This document shows, piece after piece, positions 16,148 through 21,999 of a DNA stretch of 21,999 nucleotides; position 1 is the stretch's first letter, and each line of letters begins with the position of its first letter. Position numbers and translations under genes: made by a program. The DNA is taken from the NCBI GenBank assembly GCA_024280675.1, contig JAJRPT010000153.1, positions 1 to 21,999 of the forward strand. The letters run 5' to 3'. Source of the DNA: Bacteroidota bacterium. GTDB lineage: Bacteria > Bacteroidota > Ignavibacteria > Kapaibacteriales > UBA2268. The notes under the pieces were generated by a model. That model made no database searches, had not been told where the DNA came from, and saw only the letters and a program-made list of their open reading frames with translations.

Positions 16148-16507
16148 ATTTTTCTTATCACCAGTCCAAAGCCTAGCCCCAATACATTCGGTAAGAGCAA
16201 TGAATTCAGTATCATTTATGTCTATGTCGCTGGTTAAATTCTCAGAAAAAGTGTAAAAGCTTCTGGGTATTATCCTCACATCAATAAATATTATTCTTGA
16301 ATTGATATAATTGTTTATTTGCTCAAACTCTTCTTCGGTATAAGATGACAATTTCATTATCTTGCCCCTATGCCTTTTTATTTCGGCAAGTAAAAGGTTC
16401 GTCGAATAAAATTTTATCTCTGAGTTCTGGAAAAGGATGCGGGCAATTTTACTTTCTCTACTTAAAATGGCACTAAACACGATATTTGTATCAACTACGA
16501 CTTTCAC
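16145..16507 (-). CDS. PIN_2-family toxin (VapC-like ribonuclease), C-terminus frameshifted
   Basis: A 120-residue PIN-domain protein, probably a metal-dependent RNase toxin. Acidic active-site residues are present: D6 in VVDTN, E42 in LLLAEIKRH, D99 in DINDTEFIAL and D117 in WTGDKK. The layout (FYSTNLLLAEI, SYTEEEFEQIN) matches PIN_2 rather than classical VapC. GTG start directly follows the antitoxin TAA with no gap. The frame stops at DKKN, but in another frame the next codons encode KLKDGLLKKGWNRFITSDQL then LTV and a TGA at 16080, exactly the C-terminal helix expected in this family. The switch is at a T5 run (16149-16153; A5 on the coding strand), so there is a frameshift mutation, a sequencing error or slippage. 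Core catalytic residues precede the break, so activity may persist. Confidence 0.82.
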   Translation of the reverse strand: MKVVVDTNIVFSAILSRESKIARILFQNSEIKFYSTNLLLAEIKRHRGKIMKLSSYTEEEFEQINNYINSRIIFIDVRIIPRSFYTFSENLTSDIDINDTEFIALTECIGARLWTGDKKN

Positions 16508-16708
16508 TTAAGACAAATGCTTACTTGTTCGTTCCCACATTCCCTTCTTCACAGAGGCAATTAAATCATCTATTTGCTCAGTGCTTGCCTTAGATTTGCT
16601 CACAATTTCGACAAAGCCCAAGTAATTTGCAAAAGCCTGAATCTCATCAATATTTGAAGTGGACTTAATCTTAATGATTATTTCATTATTTAATTGCTCT
16701 ATTAGCAT
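16508..16708 (-). CDS. Putative antitoxin of the PIN_2 toxin
   Basis: A 66-residue protein encoded immediately upstream of the toxin (its TAA touches the toxin GTG), the normal order for type II toxin-antitoxin pairs. The N-terminal half (IEQLNNEIIIKIKSTSNIDEIQAFANYLGF) has a helix-rich look, followed by SKSKASTEQIDDLIASVKKGMWER. The ending KASxEQIDxLxxxVKKGxWE is common in small Bacteroidota antitoxins paired with PIN proteins as I recall. No clear DNA-binding fold can be assigned. It is separated from the pepE stop by 52 bases, which should hold the module's own promoter. Function inferred mainly from position. Confidence 0.7.
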   Translation of the reverse strand: MLIEQLNNEIIIKIKSTSNIDEIQAFANYLGFVEIVSKSKASTEQIDDLIASVKKGMWERTSKHLS

Positions 16709-16759
16709 GATTCAATATACGAAAATATTAACGTTTTAGTGGGAATTAGTTTTAACTCA

Positions 16760-16842
16760 TTTATATCTTGGGGAAATCATCAGTTGGAGAAATTTCATAA
16801 GGTTTTTTGCTAGGCTCGAAAATTCGGGCAGAAAGCCCTCCG
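16760..16842 (-). repeat. pepE 3' end, partner of the copy at 15995-16077
   Basis: The 83-bp segment is the native end of pepE. Two 28-bp blocks are identical between copies (16760-16787 and 16815-16842). The second block contains GGGC-AGAAA-GCCC, a small hairpin. The pair forms a direct repeat with a 765-bp period around the toxin-antitoxin genes. Confidence 0.9.
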
Positions 16843-17486
16843 GTGAGCATTGTTTTGCCGTCTTGGATAAGCAAGCCAGAGCCTTCTCTTAGCCCAACAA
16901 CGGCTTGAGTATTGTTTTCTTGGGAATGGAACTCGGCAATTCGTGTTTGACGACTCTCGCCCATGTGCTTTGATCCCAAATCTGGATCGATATAATGTGG
17001 GTTGAGATTATAATTGACAAGAGCAAGTGCCGTAAATGATGGTGGGTAAATGATTGGCATATCGTTAGTTGTGTTGATTGTTAGCCCTCCAATATTAGAG
17101 CCAGCCGAAGTACCCATATATTGCAAATCGCCCGAGCCTACAGATTTGGAAATTACGTCAATCATAGAATATTTATACAAATCATTCAAAAGTAAAAAAG
17201 TATTTCCACCTCCGATGAACACGGCTCCAAAATCTTTTATTCGCTCTGGATTATTTTCAATGTGATGGGCACCAACGACTGAAATATTCATTTTTCTGAA
17301 ACGTGCAGCACATTTTGCAGTGTATTCTTCCCAACTCAGCCCAGATGGCCTGGCGTAAGGAATGAACAAAAGCTCTTTAATTCCTTGGTAGTATTTTTCC
17401 AGAAGTGGAGTGCAATACTCAAGATAAGGTGCGCCGTGAACCGAAGAAGTTGATAGAAGCAGAATTTTACTCATGGTGTTGCTCAT
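16761..17486 (-). CDS. pepE: Dipeptidase E (peptidase family S51)
   Basis: Cytoplasmic serine peptidase of the class-I glutamine amidotransferase-like fold that cleaves N-terminal aspartyl dipeptides. The 241 residues are close to the usual 230. FIGGGNTFLLLNDLY (90-104) forms the oxyanion/acid region. The nucleophile elbow GTSAGS holds Ser127; Asp142 and His164 (NPHYIDPD) fall at +15 and +37, the same spacing as the Ser120/Asp135/His157 set of the Salmonella enzyme. ATG 17486 is used; a second ATG four codons on (17474, MSKILLLSTSS) is equally plausible. The 3' end is duplicated downstream beyond a toxin-antitoxin pair, but this copy is full length and seems intact. Divergent from sufE with a 56-bp gap. 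Confidence 0.93.
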   Translation of the reverse strand: MSNTMSKILLLSTSSVHGAPYLEYCTPLLEKYYQGIKELLFIPYARPSGLSWEEYTAKCAARFRKMNISVVGAHHIENNPERIKDFGAVFIGGGNTFLLLNDLYKYSMIDVISKSVGSGDLQYMGTSAGSNIGGLTINTTNDMPIIYPPSFTALALVNYNLNPHYIDPDLGSKHMGESRQTRIAEFHSQENNTQAVVGLREGSGLLIQDGKTMLTGGLSARIFEPSKKPYEISPTDDFPKI

Positions 17487-17542
17487 TTTTTTATGTTAAT
17501 TTGCTATTTGTGTAATTTAGAGAATCAGAAAATAAATAAATC

Positions 17543-17962
17543 ATGTCACTAAAAGAAATAGAACCCAAAGAAATAATCCAAAATTTTGAACTGCTTGAAG
17601 ATTGGGAAGATAAATATCTTTACCTGATTGAATTGGGCGAGCTTATTGAGGATTTTAACCCAGAGAAAAAAAAACCAGAGTATTTGATAGAAGGGTGCCT
17701 TAGTAATGTTTGGATAACAAGTGCTTTTGATGGGGAGATATTAAATTTTAAAGCCGAAGCTGATTCACAAATTGTCAAAGGTCTGCTGGCTCTTTTGTTG
17801 GTTTTATTTAGTGGGAAATCACCTCGCACTATATTAGAAACTAATGAAAATGATTTGTTTTCAGCACTTGATTTGCAATCTCATCTTTCCATCAACCGGG
17901 CAAACGGGCTCAAAGCAATAGTGTCTAGGGTGAAAGAAGATGCCAAAGAATCAATGTTTTGA
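17543..17962 (+). CDS. sufE: SufE-type cysteine-desulfuration protein
   Basis: A 139-residue Fe-S cluster assembly factor. It accepts persulfide sulfur from the desulfurase SufS on its conserved cysteine, here Cys52 in YLIEGCLSNVW (residues 47-57), the diagnostic SufE motif, and enhances SufS activity. The amphipathic SQIVKGLLALLLVLFSGKSP segment (75-94) and a C-terminal helix (LSINRANGLKAIVSRV) fit the family. ATG start, no clear Shine-Dalgarno. It lies apart from other suf genes. Its TGA overlaps the TTG of the rodA-type gene, so the two are probably translated together. Confidence 0.94.
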   Translation: MSLKEIEPKEIIQNFELLEDWEDKYLYLIELGELIEDFNPEKKKPEYLIEGCLSNVWITSAFDGEILNFKAEADSQIVKGLLALLLVLFSGKSPRTILETNENDLFSALDLQSHLSINRANGLKAIVSRVKEDAKESMF

Positions 17963-19212
17963 AAAAATATACCTCCATAGATGATTTTCGTTTCCAGGGC
18001 GAAAGCCGCTTTGACTGGAGCTTAATGCTTACGGTTATATTATTAATTACAGCAGGATTAATATCTGTTTACAGTGCAACCCACAACCCTCAGACTAGCG
18101 GAAATTTCACAAAACAAATACTAGCAACAGGTCTTGGTCTTCTGGCAATGCTTACAATAGCTTTTATTCCAAAAGACATTTTAAAATTCCTGTCCTACCC
18201 TGCCTACGGGGTATCAGTAATACTTCTGATGGCAGTCTTGTACATTGGCGAGGATGTGCGCGGTACACGTGGTTGGATACGTTTTGGCGGATTCAATATC
18301 CAACCATCTGAGATAGCCAAACTGGGGATATTGATGGCACTCAGTCTTTACCTGTGCCGAAAAGGAAGCGACATACGTACTTGGAGAGACTTTGGTTTTT
18401 CCTTGTCGATGTTAATTCTTCCCATTTACTTAATTGCTAAACAACCCGATATAGGTTCGGCATCGGTTTTGCTAATTATGTTCTTGGGCATATTATTTTG
18501 GACTGGGTTTGAAGCCTTTGTTTTATTTTTAATTATAAGCATTCCATTTCTAATCATCTTATCTTTGAATGGCTTTTATTGGATGCTAGGGTCGTGCCTA
18601 ATATTTTCACTTATTGCAATTTCTTTTCGCAAGAAAATCTGGATGACATTAGCCGCCATTTTGCTTTTTATTATAATTGGAACAGGTGCTCCAAAGGTTT
18701 TTGAGAATTTAGCACCACACCAACAAAAGCGTATTGAAACATTCTTAGATCCCAGCTCCGACCGTTTGGGTGCTGGCTACAATGTGCTGCAATCTGTGAT
18801 GGCTGTTGGTTCGGGGGGTGTTGTGGGCAAAGGATATTTGAAAGGATCGCAGACACAACTCCGCTATATTCCAATGCAGTGGACAGATTTTATCTACTCA
18901 GTCCCAGCAGAAGAGTTTGGTTTCTTAGGATCGATGTTTATTGTACTATTGTACATTTATTTGCTGTCGAGAATTCTGTCAATCGCCTATGAAGCGGGGG
19001 ATAAATTCTTTTCAATTCTGGCATCGGGTACTCTTTTTATATTACTGTATCATATTTTAATCAATATAGGTATGGTCATAGGTGTAATGCCTGTGATGGG
19101 AATTCCACTTCCATTTATGAGCTACGGAGGAACATCAATGATTTTCAACTGTGTTTTGATTGGGCTAATGCTCAACGCATATCGGTCCCAAAGAATTAGC
19201 GAACATTCTTAA
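17959..19212 (+). CDS. rodA: SEDS-family peptidoglycan glycosyltransferase RodA
   Basis: Inner-membrane polymerase of peptidoglycan glycan strands that works with a class B PBP in cell elongation. About ten hydrophobic segments are seen in 417 residues. SEDS signatures: RGWIRFGGFNIQPSEIAK with conserved Glu118, AKQPDIGSASV (160-170), then the catalytic Asp310 in MQWTDFIYSVPAEEFGFLG, and the final PVMGIPLPFMSYGGTSM. The DFI-EEFG wording fits RodA better than FtsW, but FtsW cannot be fully excluded. The start is TTG (17959-17961), overlapping the sufE stop as TTGA; it precedes a short cytoplasmic N-terminus. No mreC, mreD or PBP gene is adjacent. A long structured spacer follows. Confidence 0.92.
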   Translation: MKKYTSIDDFRFQGESRFDWSLMLTVILLITAGLISVYSATHNPQTSGNFTKQILATGLGLLAMLTIAFIPKDILKFLSYPAYGVSVILLMAVLYIGEDVRGTRGWIRFGGFNIQPSEIAKLGILMALSLYLCRKGSDIRTWRDFGFSLSMLILPIYLIAKQPDIGSASVLLIMFLGILFWTGFEAFVLFLIISIPFLIILSLNGFYWMLGSCLIFSLIAISFRKKIWMTLAAILLFIIIGTGAPKVFENLAPHQQKRIETFLDPSSDRLGAGYNVLQSVMAVGSGGVVGKGYLKGSQTQLRYIPMQWTDFIYSVPAEEFGFLGSMFIVLLYIYLLSRILSIAYEAGDKFFSILASGTLFILLYHILINIGMVIGVMPVMGIPLPFMSYGGTSMIFNCVLIGLMLNAYRSQRISEHS

Positions 19213-19302
19213 AATGGGCAAGCTCTAAAAACCTATCTGTCACCCCCCCCTCTAGGTGGGTACCTGACTGAGTAATGTCCGTTTTCTAATGAGTATTTCC
19301 AC

Positions 19303-19387
19303 CTTTGCGACAATGTGACATACTTTGAATTTTAAAATGAAAGAAGTTTTTCAGAGATTACCATTTAAAAGTCACATTGTGACAAAG
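19303..19387. repeat. Long inverted repeat downstream of rodA
   Basis: Arms CTTTGCGACAATGTGAC (19303-19319) and GTCACATTGTGACAAAG (19371-19387) pair at 15 of 17 positions around a 51-base AT-rich loop. Could form a cruciform or an RNA hairpin at the end of the rodA transcript. No T run follows, so it is not a standard terminator. Confidence 0.7.
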
Positions 19388-19388
19388 A

Positions 19389-19461
19389 AACCAAACCCAA
19401 GCTCCACGAGCGTAGGGGTTGCTCTGGGGCGTGGGTTTTGGTTAGGGGGTTTGGTTTTGGG
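19389..19461 (+). other. G-rich hairpin / possible G-quadruplex region
   Basis: AACCAAACCCA (19389-19399) pairs with TGGGTTTTGGTT (19432-19443) with one bulge, enclosing GCTC-CAC-GAGC. The plus strand from 19415 has G runs of 4, 4, 3, 5 and 3 (19415, 19426, 19433, 19445, 19459) within 47 bases, so quadruplex and hairpin could compete. No gene is present in 19213-19566. Confidence 0.5.
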
Positions 19462-19472
19462 TTTTATTATTT

Positions 19473-19496
19473 CTGATTAGTTTTGGGACTAACCAG
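19473..19496. terminator. Hairpin between convergent rodA and flgE, possible terminator
   Basis: CTGATTAGT and ACTAACCAG form a 9-bp stem (one wobble) with a 6-base loop. On the plus strand a T-rich stretch follows 16 bases later (ATTTTTTG), and on the minus strand A/T-rich sequence follows. The distance to a T run makes either role uncertain. Confidence 0.35.
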
Positions 19497-19566
19497 TGCT
19501 GATAATAAATTTTTTGTTTTTATATGGGTATTTTATATAATACTTGTGTTTAATTTATAAAAATAA

Positions 19567-20910
19567 TTATCTCTTCAGTTGATTTACTTCGGCAAGCATT
19601 TGATCCGATACTGTTACGATACGAGAGGCTGCCTCAAATGCACGCTGGGTTTGAATCATATCGGTAAACTCACGAGTTAGTTCAACATTTGATTGCTCGA
19701 GTGATTGCCCCGCAATCGATGTCGAGCGGAAGCTCTCGCCCGCCGTCCCATAATTTGGAAATCCAGAGTTTGGTGTTGTTGTGTAGAAGTTGTTGCCCTT
19801 GTTGAGCAGACCTTCGGCATTGGTGAATTTTGCTAAAATTACTTGCCCTAGGAGTTCAAGCTGTTGGTTGGTGAACTCGCCCAATATTTTCCCTTGGGGA
19901 TCGACAGATAAGCCAACAAGATTTCCAGCTTCATAACCGTCTTGGCGAGATGCGGTAATTGTCGAAGCACCTGCAAAGTTGGTAATAGAGCCTGTGATTA
20001 AATTATTTTGGTCACCAAAAACTATTGTAACATCTTTTGGAGTGGTGTCATCGAATGGCTTTACCTCAGATGGTTCTCCGTCGGAGAGTGCATTGTTTAG
20101 ATCTGCTGCAGTAATTTCAATTTCTGATGGTGTGTTGAGTGTCCCGTCGGTATTGAACCTTAGCTCTGTTTTGCTAATTGCGACTTCTTTGCCATCGATA
20201 GTGCCAGTCATAGTGAACTCATTTGGTACGGCTGTGCGTTGGAATGAAATATTAATATATTTAACTCCGCCTGAGTTGTCAAATATTTTAATAGAAGCGT
20301 CCCTTAGCTCACCGTCCTGCATGCTACGGTCGAGATTGCCGCCGAAGTTAATTTTCTGAGTTTGTTTTGGCTCAGAGATTACATCTGCTGGGATGCGAAC
20401 ATTTCCGATTTGCCTACTAAGAATATTTTTACCTGAATTATCTTTTAGGCTTTTTCCTTGATTGTCAAGCTGTACGTTGTAACCCTGCATGAAAGCACCA
20501 GTAGATGTATCAACGAGGTAGCCCTCCACATCTCGGTCTACCGAACCAGCCCTTGAGAACAATGTCTGTCCGTTGAAATTATAGACAAAGAATCCATCGC
20601 CATTGATTGACATATCGAGCGAACGGGAAGTCACCTCGATTGCACCTTGTGTCATATCCCTTGTGATTGAGCCTACTTTTACTCCCAGCCCGTATTGGAC
20701 TGGATTCGTTCCCCCGACACCAACTTCGCCGTATTCATCTGGGGCAAAGCCATATCGCAGGGTTTGAGAAAGTTGATCAGCAAAATTTACTCTGCTGGAT
20801 TTAAATCCTATTGTGTTTGCGTTGGCAACATTGTTTGATATTACATCAAATCGTTGCTGTTGCGACCTGAGCGAAGATGCTCCAGCCGACAGTGATCGCG
20901 AAAGACCCAT
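19567..20910 (-). CDS. flgE: Flagellar hook protein FlgE
   Basis: Structural subunit of the extracellular flagellar hook, exported by the flagellar type III apparatus. The 447 residues carry the rod/hook N-terminal signature SLRSQQQRFDVISNNVANAN then TIGFKSSRVNFADQ (13-45) and the C-terminal coiled-coil signature SNVELTREFTDMIQTQRAFE with SRIVTVSDQMLAEVNQLKR (407-447). The middle has DGFFVYNFNGQTLFSRAG and variable outer domains. Length fits FlgE rather than the shorter FlgF/FlgG. ATG 20910 is preceded by GGAGGG at a 6-base spacing, one of the few strong Shine-Dalgarno sites in the window. It follows TIGR02530 and flgD genes, the normal order in many hook operons, but after an unusually long 380-nt gap. 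Confidence 0.95.
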   Translation of the reverse strand: MGLSRSLSAGASSLRSQQQRFDVISNNVANANTIGFKSSRVNFADQLSQTLRYGFAPDEYGEVGVGGTNPVQYGLGVKVGSITRDMTQGAIEVTSRSLDMSINGDGFFVYNFNGQTLFSRAGSVDRDVEGYLVDTSTGAFMQGYNVQLDNQGKSLKDNSGKNILSRQIGNVRIPADVISEPKQTQKINFGGNLDRSMQDGELRDASIKIFDNSGGVKYINISFQRTAVPNEFTMTGTIDGKEVAISKTELRFNTDGTLNTPSEIEITAADLNNALSDGEPSEVKPFDDTTPKDVTIVFGDQNNLITGSITNFAGASTITASRQDGYEAGNLVGLSVDPQGKILGEFTNQQLELLGQVILAKFTNAEGLLNKGNNFYTTTPNSGFPNYGTAGESFRSTSIAGQSLEQSNVELTREFTDMIQTQRAFEAASRIVTVSDQMLAEVNQLKR

Positions 20911-21290
20911 TTGAGACCCTCCATGGTTTATTTATTAGTCCATTAAAAAAAATGAGTGTTGTCTTCTTTAGCCCGTCAATCGTTCGGGGCTCACTCTGTT
21001 GAGAACTTCTGCAGATTCATCCTGAATTTAGCACAGATTCTCATTATTCTTTGGGCTTCATTGCTTTCGCTTTGTCCAGCCCATTGTCATCTCTTTTACT
21101 TTAAAAAAGATAAAAACGTTTTGCTTACATTTCAGTAAGCCAATCTCTGTGTGTTGAAAAAACTTTATAAAACACACTCTGCAACTCTTTCTGTGCCGCC
21201 TCCAAGGCACCTCCTTTTATTTCACACCCGTACTGCCTCCACCTCTTTTTACAAGTAGGTTAAGATACTCACTCCAAAATTATTTTCTTC
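20911..21290 (-). other. Long leader/intergenic region before flgE
   Basis: 380 bases with no convincing gene. On the minus strand it contains GTGCC-(8)-GGCAC near 21203-21220, and AGCCC (20970-20974) pairing with GGGCT (20987-20991) with an outer GAGTG/CACTC pair. It ends with the GGAGGG ribosome site. A leader RNA or a separate flgE promoter is possible. A 45-codon GTG frame after GGAGG (about 21220) exists but is not protein-like. Confidence 0.45.
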
Positions 21291-21677
21291 TTATGCAATT
21301 ACTGCCGAATCAATGTTGGTCACAACTTTCTGATCCATCATCTTTTGGTCCATTGCGGTAACTATTGTTTTGTTAGCAACATTTACTATAAATGCCTTGT
21401 TGTCTAGCAGAATTAAAGAATCTTTTGCACCCTTTGCCTTTGCCGAATCGAAAGCTGTTTGCAGGCGTTTCATATCACTCACAGAAACATCAATCTCACG
21501 TGAGCTGATTCTAGCCCTGGCATGCTTAGAAAATTTGAGACTGTTAAGCTCACGGCTAAACATCGAATCAAATTTGCCGCCTAGCTCGCCCGTCTTTTGT
21601 TGAGACTGGGGTTTTGAAATTCCCTCTGCTCCACCCAAGGGCAAAAACGGTACTCTTATTCCATTAATTTCTGGCAT
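21291..21677 (-). CDS. Flagellar operon protein, TIGR02530 family
   Basis: A 128-residue protein of the conserved family found between flgD and flgE in many flagellar operons; its exact role is not settled, though a hook-assembly role is assumed from context. Diagnostic parts are LKFSKHARARISSREIDVS (47-65), LQTAFDSAKAKGAKDSLILL (72-91), FIVNVANKTIVTAMD (96-110) and the ending VVTNIDSAVIA. The N-terminal 40 residues are low in structure. ATG at 21675-21677, 19 bases after the flgD stop, no strong ribosome site. Full length. Confidence 0.93.
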   Translation of the reverse strand: MPEINGIRVPFLPLGGAEGISKPQSQQKTGELGGKFDSMFSRELNSLKFSKHARARISSREIDVSVSDMKRLQTAFDSAKAKGAKDSLILLDNKAFIVNVANKTIVTAMDQKMMDQKVVTNIDSAVIA

Positions 21678-21696
21678 ATTATATTTACTACTTATT

Positions 21697-21999
21697 CTAC
21701 AATCTTATGTCAAGTATATCATTTAATGCAATCTCTTGACCACCAATCAACAACACAGTCCCTGTATTTTTAAAGCGAACCGATTCGATTGTCCCTTCTG
21801 TGAAAGTTTTACTTTTTACACTAGAACCATCTGCTCTTTCGAAATCTGCAAAGAAAGTATAATTGCCTTCTTCTAGCTGATTTCCATTATTATCTCTTCC
21901 GTCCCATTCTATTGTGTTTTGTCCGTATTTAATGTCGCTTGCCTTTATATCAATGGTTTTTACTACTACACCCGATGAGTTGAGTATCTCAATTTGACC
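21697..21999 (-). CDS. flgD: Flagellar hook-capping protein FlgD, C-terminal part (5' end outside window)
   Basis: The frame is open from the window edge to TAG at 21697-21699, giving the last 100 residues. It reads GQIEILNSSGVVVKTIDIKA, then the FlgD Ig-like signature NTIEWDGRDNNGNQLEEGNYTFFADFER, and ends ALNDILDIRL, all typical of the C-terminal FlgD domains. FlgD forms the cap on which hook subunits polymerise. The following TIGR02530 and flgE genes on the same strand support the call. The export signal and N-terminus are not in the window. Confidence 0.9.
   Translation of the reverse strand, partial: GQIEILNSSGVVVKTIDIKASDIKYGQNTIEWDGRDNNGNQLEEGNYTFFADFERADGSSVKSKTFTEGTIESVRFKNTGTVLLIGGQEIALNDILDIRL

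Noticed and set aside
10336..16760. Spacer 10336-11101 (766 bp) and the pepE repeat period (765 bp) being related units
   Set aside because: The sequences do not match; the similar length appears to be coincidence.
20956..21138. Plus-strand 60-codon frame in the flgE leader
   Set aside because: No ribosome site, opposite strand to the operon, and not protein-like.
21180..21230. Sigma-54 promoter-like sequence GGCAC...TTGCA on the minus strand before flgE
   Set aside because: The spacing between the GG and GC elements is 15, not the required 12 bases.
1..21999. CRISPR array, tRNA, rRNA, riboswitch or transposase
   Set aside because: No regularly spaced repeats, no cloverleaf-like or rRNA sequence and no DDE or serine/tyrosine recombinase motifs were seen on reading the window.

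Overview
The window looks like chromosomal DNA of a didermic, flagellated bacterium of the Bacteroidota/Chlorobiota/Ignavibacteriota/Kapabacteria group. The evidence is two proteins ending in type IX secretion (T9SS)-style sorting domains, an IgGFc-binding ectodomain fused to an outer-membrane barrel, an OmpA-like envelope protein, mostly weak Shine-Dalgarno sites, and a flgD-TIGR02530-flgE flagellar block. T9SS together with flagella points to the deep branches (Kapabacteria/Ignavibacteria type) rather than classical gliding Bacteroidetes. That placement is inference. No rRNA, tRNA, CRISPR array or transposase was seen.

Layout. (1) 2-2997, plus strand: menaquinone genes menB (5' cut), menC and menE; base composition drops sharply after menB. 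(2) 3002-4282, minus: a regulator with a degenerate receiver and a degenerate HD-GYP domain, tail to tail with menE. (3) 4364-4945, plus: rfbC/rmlC epimerase. (4) 8962 down to 4971, minus: a probable operon of a small sorting-domain protein, an IgGFc-domain/barrel protein, a small membrane protein and purC, closed by a clear intrinsic terminator. (5) 9064-10335, plus: a nucleotide-sugar dehydrogenase. (6) 10336-11101: repeat-bearing spacer with one plausible small gene. (7) 15740 down to 11102, minus: a LamG/T9SS surface protein followed by a barrel protein with two OmpA-like domains. (8) 15741-17486, minus: peptidase E gene pepE, then a PIN_2 toxin-antitoxin pair lying between pepE and an 83-bp second copy of the pepE 3' end; the toxin reading frame is broken near its end. 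(9) 17543-19212, plus: sufE overlapping a rodA-type glycosyltransferase. (10) 19213-19566: structured, G-rich spacer. (11) 21999 down to 19567, minus: flgD (partial), the TIGR02530 protein and flgE, with a 380-nt gap before flgE.

Functional themes are respiratory quinone synthesis, envelope polysaccharide precursors (rfbC, dehydrogenase), secreted and outer-membrane surface proteins, wall elongation (rodA) and the flagellar hook. The most unusual items are the toxin-antitoxin module bracketed by pepE 3' ends, the frameshifted toxin tail that ends 2 bases from the repeat boundary, the IgGFc/barrel gene whose signal-peptide segment has no standard start codon, and the double-degenerate regulator.
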